Part shown: positions 1 to 6,411 of the stretch, one piece after another | Layout: the number at the start of each line of letters is the position of its first letter | Numbering within the stretch: position 1 is the stretch's first letter | Assembly (NCBI RefSeq): GCF_900155655.1 | Contig: NZ_LT706987.1 | Coordinates: 1,563,139 to 1,603,934, forward strand | Reading direction: 5' to 3' | DNA from: Prevotella ihumii | GTDB taxonomy: Bacteria > Bacteroidota > Bacteroidia > Bacteroidales > Bacteroidaceae | DNA: 40,796 bases | Made by a program: the position numbers and the translations under genes | The notes under the pieces: generated by a model | Told to the model about the DNA's origin: nothing | The model's input: only the letters and a program-made list of their open reading frames with translations | Database searches by the model: none

Positions 1-97
1 TGCGGCGTACCAATTGGGACAGGCGAAGAATACCCTGACGCATATCCACAGGAGTGCAACAAACCCGAAAAACATTTGTTTCGTTGAGTACAAACAT
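1..97 (-). CDS. tnpB: IS66 Orf2 (TnpB) N-terminal fragment, cut by window edge
   Basis: Only the first 32 codons are present; the gene continues past position 1. The start is the ATG whose complement is at 95-97. The visible peptide matches the right-hand TnpB except for a Ser/Arg difference at the last codon, and includes the VDMRQGI motif typical of the IS66 Orf2 family. The same promoter as in the right copy lies upstream on the minus strand (TTTG complement at 137-140, TACCTTTG complement at 110-117, 19 bases apart). TnpB is an accessory protein needed for IS66 transposition; its biochemical role is not settled. Confidence 0.8.
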   Translation of the reverse strand, partial: MFVLNETNVFRVCCTPVDMRQGILRLSQLVRR

Positions 98-163
98 AAG
101 TTTTTCGGGCAAAGGTAGTAAAGTAAGAATGTTACACAAAGGCGGCTAATATTGGATGCTTAC
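1..163 (-). mobile_element. IS66-family element, left copy, terminal fragment
   Basis: The reverse complement of this stretch matches 40218-40380 with only four mismatches seen by eye (at the T/C and A/C third positions of tnpB and in the leader). The element end lies near 163, where the outward-reading sequence starts GTAAGCATCC; a GTAA start is typical of IS66 ends. The promoter and start of tnpB lie inside it on the minus strand, and the rest of the element lies beyond position 1. The two copies are inverted relative to each other, with their ends facing the middle of the window. Bases just outside (gctat) are shared by both copies, so the exact boundary could be 163-168. Confidence 0.85.
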
Positions 164-219
164 GCTATTACTTCTTATTGGCGGTCTCTTACAGCCTTAT
201 TAACTAAGTTGTAAAGATC

Positions 220-1197
220 CTATTTTTTGAGGTTTTGAATAGTCTTTTCAATCAGTCCGATTAAGAAATTATCCTTTAATAGTTCCTTTACGCGAACGAG
301 TTCTTCGATGGCTAACTCCTTATCACTACTGTCCAACTTCTCTGTATGTTTAGATAAGTCGTATAACGAAGGTACATATATGCCAGCTGCAGTTTTGTTT
401 GCATTTTTCTTTACCAATGTAACGAGATACGTAAACTCTGACAACCAACTGGCTGAAGTCAATTCTTTAGCCGATAATGTTTGTTTTCCCACTATATATT
501 TTACGTCACCATTCATCACGATGTCCGAAATATCGTTCAGCGAAATGCCCCCTTTCTTCAGGCTTTCCTTTATTCTTTCAGCATCAACTTTAGAATATGC
601 TTTATTCAAAGGTTGTATTACAATCTTTCTCCCTGAAGAAAAGTCTCTGCCAATGGAAGGAATAGATATTGTTTCCATTTCCTCTTGTCTTGTTTCTCTT
701 GTGCCTTTAGGGCGTTTGGCATAACAAGAGATGAGGCGACCGCTTACTTCTTCACCCTCTTTAGGTGTGTTCCATTCTAATGCGTACGCATATCTCATTG
801 TTGTGTCTTTAGGGTCGGAAATGCAAACCAACGTCAGATTGTCGTACAATTCTCCAACTACATAACTCACATTGCCTTGCATTGTGATGCTCGACACCCC
901 TTGATGGTCGCCATCAGTTATATTGATAGTGTTGTACGCTTTGCTTTCTTCCTTTTCAAAAGCCTTTAATAAGGTTTCAATATCCTTGAAATCATAGTTT
1001 GAAATCTTAAACGAATACTTGTTGATGAAGTACTTAAACTTCCTTTTATTAGCTTCTGAACCTTTCAACTCTACGGCACTCACTTTGTGCTTTTTAACAA
1101 ACGACTTGTAGGCACTACCCAATACGTCCTGTGCCATTGCTCCTTGCGATAGAGCAAGCAACCCCATAGCTGCGATAAAGCATTTTAACTGTTTCAT
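220..1197 (-). CDS. Secreted DUF4252-like protein of an ECF sigma operon
   Basis: A 325-residue protein with a clear signal peptide (hydrophobic residues 6-22, AMAQ cleavage site), so it is likely periplasmic or outer-membrane associated. Two halves show a similar pattern: a helical lead-in, then a short segment of the type SITMQGNVSYVVGELYDNL (about 103-121) echoed by DIVMNGDVKYIVGKQ (about 225-239). This suggests a duplicated DUF4252-like domain, a family common in Bacteroidetes and usually encoded next to an ECF sigma factor. Its start codon overlaps the end of the upstream membrane protein gene by 4 bases, so the two are translationally coupled. No catalytic motif is visible. The DUF assignment is from pattern and context, not a search. 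Confidence 0.6.
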   Translation of the reverse strand: MKQLKCFIAAMGLLALSQGAMAQDVLGSAYKSFVKKHKVSAVELKGSEANKRKFKYFINKYSFKISNYDFKDIETLLKAFEKEESKAYNTINITDGDHQGVSSITMQGNVSYVVGELYDNLTLVCISDPKDTTMRYAYALEWNTPKEGEEVSGRLISCYAKRPKGTRETRQEEMETISIPSIGRDFSSGRKIVIQPLNKAYSKVDAERIKESLKKGGISLNDISDIVMNGDVKYIVGKQTLSAKELTSASWLSEFTYLVTLVKKNANKTAAGIYVPSLYDLSKHTEKLDSSDKELAIEELVRVKELLKDNFLIGLIEKTIQNLKK

Positions 1198-1979
1198 AAT
1201 TCTAATATATTATCTGTTTCCAATTCATTTTTTGTGTAGTAAATATCTCCATTCTCTGTGTAATTCACGCTATAACCACGTGCCTGCATCTTAGCGTTTA
1301 TTACATCTATCTTGGCTCTTTGCATCTCAAGCTGCACATTTTGCAGTTCATATTCCATCTTTGCATATTCTCGAATTGCTTCTTTTATCATCTCTTCATT
1401 GGCTTTCGGCGTTTTATCATTGGATGTTGATACTATTTTCTCCGTATTTTGAGCCAATTCCGAGCCAGTTTTCGGAGCATCATACTTGCTTTTTACAGCA
1501 TACATAGTTCCAATATTCTTATTCAAAACCTCCTTTTCTTCAATGCTTTGAGCCTTCTTCGTCCCTTCTTCGTCAGACTTTTGAGTCATTGTTACTTTAC
1601 CTTTAGTAGGCTTGGTTTTTATTGTTTTGCTAACCGATATGGAGGTAGACTGTGCCAATTGCCTACCATCGTCTTTCGATACTACCCAAAACACGCTTCC
1701 TCCGATAAGCAACAGCAAACTTGCAGCTATGCTTATGTATTTCCACAATGCGGCTTTTCTGTTGTTATTGGCAGTCTTCGCCCCCACGGAACTAACCTCT
1801 TGATCGCCCATACCTTCATCAAAGTAAGCAAACATCTCCTTGTATTCTTCCCACTCCTTTGGTATTTGGTGCGTGGTACGGAAATATTCGGCAAGCACTT
1901 CCTCCTCTTCAAGGGTAGTTCTACCCTCCATAAAGCTATGGAGCAATTGTGCTATGTATTCCTTTGTATAATGTTTCAT
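1194..1979 (-). CDS. Single-pass membrane protein, probable anti-sigma partner
   Basis: 261 residues. The first 75 are acidic and helical, with a start (KHYTKEYIAQLLHSFMEG) seen in many Bacteroidetes membrane proteins encoded after ECF sigma factors. One strong transmembrane helix follows at about 76-98. The rest is a Lys/Thr/Ser-rich linker and then a charged helix (about 195-250, NEEMIKEAIREYAKMEYELQ onward), probably periplasmic. This cytoplasm-helix-periplasm layout suits an anti-sigma factor that holds the sigma factor at the membrane. It lies 4 bases after the sigma gene and overlaps the next gene by 4 bases. No FecR or zinc anti-sigma motif is visible, so the anti-sigma role is inferred from position and topology. 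Confidence 0.65.
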   Translation of the reverse strand: MKHYTKEYIAQLLHSFMEGRTTLEEEEVLAEYFRTTHQIPKEWEEYKEMFAYFDEGMGDQEVSSVGAKTANNNRKAALWKYISIAASLLLLIGGSVFWVVSKDDGRQLAQSTSISVSKTIKTKPTKGKVTMTQKSDEEGTKKAQSIEEKEVLNKNIGTMYAVKSKYDAPKTGSELAQNTEKIVSTSNDKTPKANEEMIKEAIREYAKMEYELQNVQLEMQRAKIDVINAKMQARGYSVNYTENGDIYYTKNELETDNILEL

Positions 1980-1983
1980 TTCT

Positions 1984-2484
1984 TCATCTCCTCCTTTTTA
2001 TTTCTTCCAACAAACGTTTGCGAGCCCTTGACAACAGCGTACTCACCGATGTAGCTGCAATGCCCAACCGCTGTGCTATCTCCTCTGCACTTCGTTTCTC
2101 CACCTGTCGCATATAAAGAATGGTGTGTTCTGTTGTGGGCAATTGGCTGATACGCTCCTCTAACCACATTATAGCTTCCTTCTCCTCTAATGCTTCATCG
2201 GGCGAAAGCCTGTCATCTTGCACCTTTGCAGCCACCTTTTCACCATCTATGGCAAGCGGTTTTGACTTTCTGTGCAGATTGATAGTGAGGTGGTAAGCCA
2301 TTCTACGTGCCACCGCCTCTAAAGAATGAAACCGTTCCAACTCGTCTTTCATCTGCCAAAAGCGCAACATTGCATCTTGCGCAATGTCCTCCGCCTCTGC
2401 TTCCGATGCCCCTGCACTTCTGCTGGCTTTATAGGCAGCATTGCGAAGTTGAGGTACGAGAGATATGAATGTTGCTTCTTTCAC
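1984..2484 (-). CDS. ECF-type RNA polymerase sigma factor
   Basis: 166 residues, the usual length for an extracytoplasmic-function sigma factor with only regions 2 and 4. Region 2 carries AEDIAQDAMLRFWQ at about 31-44, the core-binding and -10 recognition helix. Region 4 (about 105-160) holds the helix-turn-helix RSAEEIAQRLGIAATSVSTL followed by a basic tail. It is first of three tightly packed genes. Such sigma factors normally direct RNA polymerase to their own operon and to stress or envelope genes; I could not identify the promoter it recognises. The 200-base divergent region upstream is shared with the muramidase gene. Confidence 0.93.
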   Translation of the reverse strand: MKEATFISLVPQLRNAAYKASRSAGASEAEAEDIAQDAMLRFWQMKDELERFHSLEAVARRMAYHLTINLHRKSKPLAIDGEKVAAKVQDDRLSPDEALEEKEAIMWLEERISQLPTTEHTILYMRQVEKRSAEEIAQRLGIAATSVSTLLSRARKRLLEEIKRRR

Positions 2485-2655
2485 GATTTATTTATTGGTT
2501 TACACTACTAAGACACAAACCGATGGCAATCTTAAACGACGATTAACATTCTTTAGGATTAAATTTACCCGTCTGCGCCTTTTCCGTTTTTCTTCTTGAC
2601 GCTAAAGTAAGCATAATATTTTGGATAACCCAACGCACAGAATAGTTTTTTTTAT

Positions 2656-2663
2656 TATCTTTG
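2656..2663 (+). promoter_or_regulatory. Bacteroidetes -7 element upstream of GH25 gene
   Basis: TATCTTTG fits the TAnnTTTG consensus of the Bacteroidetes primary sigma factor. It lies 25 bases before the ATG at 2689. No good TTTG box is seen 19-20 bases further up, so this is moderate evidence. Confidence 0.5.
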
Positions 2664-2688
2664 TTCGCTGAAAGAAAAAGCAACATTG

Positions 2689-4416
2689 ATGAACATTCAT
2701 ATCTCAAAAAAGCAAGTTAAAATAGGTGTTGGCCTTTGTTTCGGAATACTCATACTATTTGGCATTTACCGCCTTATTCCGCCCTCGCAAGGAGAAAAAG
2801 ACCAAGCTGCAATGGTGATAGAGCAAAGTTCTTACTATCAACTTGAAGTAGATGGCAAACCTACCATCTTTTTTGCCGATTACAAAGATAATATTCTTAT
2901 AGGTGGAGCTACGAACAAAGACTCCATACACACGCGACGCATAAGAATGAAAGGCTATTGGGTAAACCAAACGCCTTTCGTTCCTACCTGTTTTGGGCGC
3001 ATCTTAACTACGTGGGAGAACAAGCCCGCAAAGATAGTAAACCTTACGAGCGACGACCTCCACCGCCTATTGAGACGCGAATACATTGCTACCGATGATA
3101 AATTGGCAGGACTTCAAACCCAGCGCAACGAACTTACTTACTATATGCGTGTACACAGCGTACAAGATTTCGGTTATAATAAAATAGCCGATTACCGCAG
3201 TCGTGTGATACACGAGATGGACTCCTTAGAACGAGTAATTGCCGCTTTAGAAAAGGTAGAGGAGAAGTCGAAGCTGAAAATCCGCCAAATCAATCGTTAT
3301 CGAGTTTTGCGCAACGGAAAGCGTACCCCCATAGTTTGCCACAGACAAAAGGTGTTTGAAAATGGTGAACACGTACTGTTGCAAACCGCTGACGAGCATA
3401 CGCCCTTCTCTGTAAATACCAAAATGAGTGTAGCAATGGCACAAGACGAACTAAAGAAGGTAACACCCCGAATGGAAAAGGTGCTGAACAAGCCCTTGCA
3501 GGTGGGAACGCCCGACTCGTTAGGCTATTACATAGGCGAACTGAAAGACGGCAAACCCAATGGTTACGGTCAGCATTACGGCACGAATGGCAGTTTCTAC
3601 GATGGGCATTGGGTAGACGGCAAACGCCACGGCTTTGGTTTTTATGTTGCGCCACACGAATACTTGATGGTGGGCGAATGGAAAGACGACATCTGTAAGG
3701 GCGAACGGCTCACCCACAATGCTGAACGCATCTATGGCATCGACTTATCACGCCATCAGCACGAAATAGGTAAAAAGGTGTATGGCATAGACTGGAACAA
3801 TATGTACATCACCCACTTGGGAAAGCTAAGTAACAAGAAGATAGAAGGGCGAGTGCACTATCCCGTATCGTTCCTCTACATCAAGACCACCGAAGGTACA
3901 ACCGTGATGAACGCCTACTATAAGGACGACTACGAGCAAGCCCGAAAACACAACATACGTGTGGGTGCTTACCATTTCTTCTCTACCACTTCGGCAGGTG
4001 CGGCACAAGCTAAACACTTCCTTGCCAACACTATTTTCCGTAAAGGTGACCTACCCCCAGTGCTCGATGTAGAGCCTTCAGATGCACAGATAGAAAAGAT
4101 GGGTGGGGCAGAAGTGATGTTTAAGCACGTGCGCGATTGGCTTACCATTGTACACAAGCGTACAGGTGTGCGTCCTGTGCTGTATATCAGCCAGATGTTT
4201 ACTAAGAAGTATCTTCCCTCTGCTCCCGACATTATAGGCAATTATTTTGTGTGGATAGCTCGTTATGGAGAATACAAGCCCGATATAAAACTTACCTATT
4301 GGCAGCTTAGTCCCGATGGTAAAGTGGCAGGTGTGCAAGGCGATGTGGACATTAATGTGTTTAATGGTTATCGCAACCAATACGAAGGGTTCTTAAAACG
4401 TTATTGTGTGCGATAA
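2689..4416 (+). CDS. Membrane-anchored MORN-repeat / GH25 muramidase
   Basis: 575 residues. A TTG lies just before the ATG at 2689; the ATG is the likelier start. Residues about 10-32 form an N-terminal signal anchor. A middle region of unknown fold (about 45-270) contains a charged helical stretch at about 115-195. About 281-340 are MORN-like repeats (YIGELKDGKPNGYG, then YDGHWVDGKRHGFG). From about 349 to 570 is a glycoside hydrolase family 25 domain: it opens with YGIDLSRHQ, has FLYIKTTEGT, the catalytic Asp-x-Glu in PPVLDVEPS, and ends WQLSPDGKVAGVQGDVDINV. GH25 enzymes cut the beta-1,4 bond between N-acetylmuramic acid and N-acetylglucosamine. With its anchor it probably acts in the periplasm, in cell-wall remodelling rather than lysis of competitors. 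It is a single gene with its own terminator. Confidence 0.92.
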   Translation: MNIHISKKQVKIGVGLCFGILILFGIYRLIPPSQGEKDQAAMVIEQSSYYQLEVDGKPTIFFADYKDNILIGGATNKDSIHTRRIRMKGYWVNQTPFVPTCFGRILTTWENKPAKIVNLTSDDLHRLLRREYIATDDKLAGLQTQRNELTYYMRVHSVQDFGYNKIADYRSRVIHEMDSLERVIAALEKVEEKSKLKIRQINRYRVLRNGKRTPIVCHRQKVFENGEHVLLQTADEHTPFSVNTKMSVAMAQDELKKVTPRMEKVLNKPLQVGTPDSLGYYIGELKDGKPNGYGQHYGTNGSFYDGHWVDGKRHGFGFYVAPHEYLMVGEWKDDICKGERLTHNAERIYGIDLSRHQHEIGKKVYGIDWNNMYITHLGKLSNKKIEGRVHYPVSFLYIKTTEGTTVMNAYYKDDYEQARKHNIRVGAYHFFSTTSAGAAQAKHFLANTIFRKGDLPPVLDVEPSDAQIEKMGGAEVMFKHVRDWLTIVHKRTGVRPVLYISQMFTKKYLPSAPDIIGNYFVWIARYGEYKPDIKLTYWQLSPDGKVAGVQGDVDINVFNGYRNQYEGFLKRYCVR

Positions 4417-4434
4417 TATTTTCACAACCCATAT

Positions 4435-4475
4435 AAGGCAATTCGATGAGGTCTTTTTTACTATCGAATTGCCTT
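4435..4475 (+). terminator. Intrinsic terminator of the GH25 gene
   Basis: A perfect 13-bp stem AAGGCAATTCGAT / ATCGAATTGCCTT with a 15-base loop is followed by a T run at 4474-4479, 19 bases after the stop codon. Confidence 0.88.
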
Positions 4476-4490
4476 TTTTCTTCTTTCCCT

Positions 4491-4632
4491 TATTGTTCTA
4501 TTTTTTACCTTCCCACCTTTAAGAAACAAGACATCAATCTTTGAGCTGCAAAACATATATGTTTGGCATTCCCAAAGTTCAACTTTGACCGTGTAAAACA
4601 TATATGTTTTGGGTGGTGAAACATATATGTTT
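4491..4632 (-). repeat. Four-palindrome intergenic repeat, copy 1
   Basis: In this orientation the conserved tail comes first: ATTGTTCTATTTT at 4492-4504 and CAAGACATCAATCTTT at 4527-4542. The palindromes follow: AAACATATATGTTT at 4551-4564, AAAGTTCAACTTT at 4574-4586, AAACATATATGTTT at 4596-4609 and again at 4619-4632. Spacers such as GACCGTGTA and GGGTGGTG are conserved with copy 4. Together with 4633-4837, where I see nothing but AT-rich DNA, it fills the 639-base gap between the muramidase and pepT. Confidence 0.9.
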
Positions 4633-4837
4633 TAGAATGGGTTTGTAATCGTTTTATTATCAGTAAGTTACACAAGCGTATTTTAAAGGTTATCCATGAA
4701 TTGTTATTGTTCTGTTTTTCGGTTTGCTCTCGATTGGAGATTTAGATTTTAAAGCTGAAAATGCAAACTGAAAAAGATAAAATATAAAGAATTGGAGGTT
4801 ATAAAAAATAAGTTATCAAAAAAAGAGGCTTACAAGT

Positions 4838-4868
4838 TTTGATATAAATCAGTTTTTTCATATCTTTG
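4838..4868 (+). promoter_or_regulatory. Promoter of pepT
   Basis: TTTG at 4838-4841, a 19-base spacer and TATCTTTG at 4861-4868 match the Bacteroidetes -33/-7 consensus exactly. Transcription should begin near 4874, giving a leader of about 180 bases that contains the 9-bp tandem repeat. Confidence 0.8.
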
Positions 4869-4899
4869 CATAAGATAGGCTGCACTCGTTTGCTTTATC

Positions 4900-5007
4900 A
4901 TCGGACAAGTCGGACACGTCGGATAAGTCGGACAAGTCAGATAAGTCAGACAAGTCGGACTGGTCGGACTGGTCGGACTGGTCGGACGCGTCAGACAACT
5001 CAGACAA
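4900..5007 (+). repeat. 9-bp tandem repeat, twelve units, in the pepT leader
   Basis: Twelve head-to-tail units of GTCGGACAA and close variants (GTCGGATAA, GTCAGACAA, three identical GTCGGACTG at 4954-4980) with no indels. It lies between the predicted pepT transcription start and its ATG. Identical neighbouring units point to recent slippage or unequal exchange. Because the unit is 9 bases, copy changes would keep frame if any peptide were read through it. Confidence 0.95.
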
Positions 5008-5055
5008 AACAACGCTCACAATTAAAAATACAGACAATAAAAACTCCAAAATATT

Positions 5056-6279
5056 ATGGAAATAGCAGAAAGATTTATTAATTATACCAAGTTCGACACA
5101 CAGTCGGCTGATGAGTCGGAAACCGTACCAAGTACTTCCAAACAACTTATCTTTGCTAAGTACTTGAAAGAAGAACTCGAAAGAGAAGGACTAAAAGATG
5201 TGGAAATGGACGAGATGGGGTACATCTACGCTACCTTGCCTGCAAATACTAAAAAGGACATTCCTACCATCGGATTTATTTCACACTACGATACAGCACT
5301 TGATGCAAGCGGTGCTAACATCAAAGCACGTATCGTAAAGAACTATGACGGAGGCGATATTCAGCTCAACGAGAATATGGTTTCGTCGCCAAAGCAGTTC
5401 CCTGAACTTTTGGAACATAAGGGCGAGGATCTCATTGTAACCGATGGTACAACATTGCTCGGTGCTGACGACAAAGCTGGTATTGCAGAAATCGTTCAGG
5501 CAATGTGCTTCTTGCGCGACCATCCAGAAATAGAACACGGTGATATTCGTGTAGGTTTCAACCCTGATGAAGAGATTGGCAAGGGCGCACACCACTTCAA
5601 TGTAGAAAAGTTTGGTTGTCAGTGGGGTTACACTATTGATGGTGGCGACCTCGGTGAATTGGAATACGAAAACTTTAACGCTGCTGGTGCAAAGCTCATC
5701 TTTAAAGGTGTGAGCGTTCACCCGGGATTTGCAAAGGGCAAGATGGTAAATGCTTCTCGCCTTGCAGTAGAGTTTGCAGAGATGCTTCCTAAAGACGAAA
5801 CACCTGAAACTACCGAAGGGTATGAAGGCTTCTTCCACCTCATCGCTATGGAAGGTCGTTGCGAAGAAGCTAAATTGAGCTATATTATTCGCGACCACGA
5901 CCGTGAACGCTTTGAAGACCGCAAGCGTTTTATGGAGAAGTGTGTGGAACAGATGAACGAAAAGTATGGCGAAGGCACTGTGGTATTGCAGATGAACGAC
6001 CAATACTACAATATGAAGGAAAAGATAGACCCAAATATGCACGTTATCGACCTTGTATTGAAGGCTATGCAGGACAGCGGCGTTGCTCCAAAGGTACGTG
6101 CTATTCGTGGCGGAACTGATGGTGCACAACTCAGTTTCAAGGGTTTGCCCTGTCCTAACATCTTCGCTGGTGGTGTAAACTTCCACGGTCCTTACGAGTT
6201 TGTTTCTATTCAAGTAATGGAAAAAGCGATGCAGGTGATTATCAATATCTGTAAGCTCACAGCACAATACAACGATTAA
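5056..6279 (+). CDS. pepT: Peptidase T (tripeptide aminopeptidase, M20B)
   Basis: 407 residues, full length for PepT. This cytoplasmic zinc enzyme removes the N-terminal residue of tripeptides, the last stage of peptide breakdown, which suits an amino-acid-fermenting bacterium. M20 metal and catalytic residues are all visible: ISHYDTALD (metal His and catalytic Asp), [11 protein letters not shown] (bridging Asp), [11 protein letters not shown] (catalytic Glu pair), [16 protein letters not shown] (metal Asp) and NFHGPYEF (metal His). The dimerisation domain lies between, at about 210-320. The gene stands alone: its own promoter at 4838-4868, a tandem repeat in the leader, and a strong terminator at 6302. 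There is no clear Shine-Dalgarno sequence, as usual in this phylum. Confidence 0.97.
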   Translation: MEIAERFINYTKFDTQSADESETVPSTSKQLIFAKYLKEELEREGLKDVEMDEMGYIYATLPANTKKDIPTIGFISHYDTALDASGANIKARIVKNYDGGDIQLNENMVSSPKQFPELLEHKGEDLIVTDGTTLLGADDKAGIAEIVQAMCFLRDHPEIEHGDIRVGFNPDEEIGKGAHHFNVEKFGCQWGYTIDGGDLGELEYENFNAAGAKLIFKGVSVHPGFAKGKMVNASRLAVEFAEMLPKDETPETTEGYEGFFHLIAMEGRCEEAKLSYIIRDHDRERFEDRKRFMEKCVEQMNEKYGEGTVVLQMNDQYYNMKEKIDPNMHVIDLVLKAMQDSGVAPKVRAIRGGTDGAQLSFKGLPCPNIFAGGVNFHGPYEFVSIQVMEKAMQVIINICKLTAQYND

Positions 6280-6301
6280 GCAGACTATAAGTAATGCATA
6301 A

Positions 6302-6374
6302 AAGAGAGTTGGAGAAGGCAATTCGCAAACCCAAAGTTGGGGGTGTGGAATGACTTCTCTAACTCTCTTTCTTT
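6302..6374 (+). terminator. Long-stem terminator after pepT
   Basis: AAGAGAGTTGGAGAAG at 6302-6317 pairs with CTTCTCTAACTCTCTT at 6354-6369 over 16 bp (one G-U pair), followed by a T-rich tail. The 36-base loop is longer than usual. Confidence 0.75.
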
Positions 6375-6411
6375 ATTTTGATAAACCCATAAATTCTTAT
6401 CTCTCAACACA

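Noticed and set aside
1449..2054. 201-codon plus-strand ORF over the sigma/anti-sigma genes
   Set aside because: It is antisense to two well-supported genes and has no family features.
2686..2688. TTG as start of the GH25 gene
   Set aside because: An ATG follows immediately at 2689 and gives the same protein less one residue.
4551..4632. Palindrome repeats as a CRISPR array
   Set aside because: Spacers are only about 6-20 bases and conserved among copies, there are just four units per site, and no cas genes are present.
4858..5145. Minus-strand ORF with Ser-Asp-Leu repeats
   Set aside because: It runs through the 9-bp tandem repeat and antisense to the pepT start and promoter; the repetitive peptide is a by-product of the array. 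No promoter was seen for it.
5281..6321. Long minus-strand ORF of 346 codons opposite pepT
   Set aside because: It is antisense to a certain gene, has no recognisable domain, and its open frame follows from pepT codon bias.
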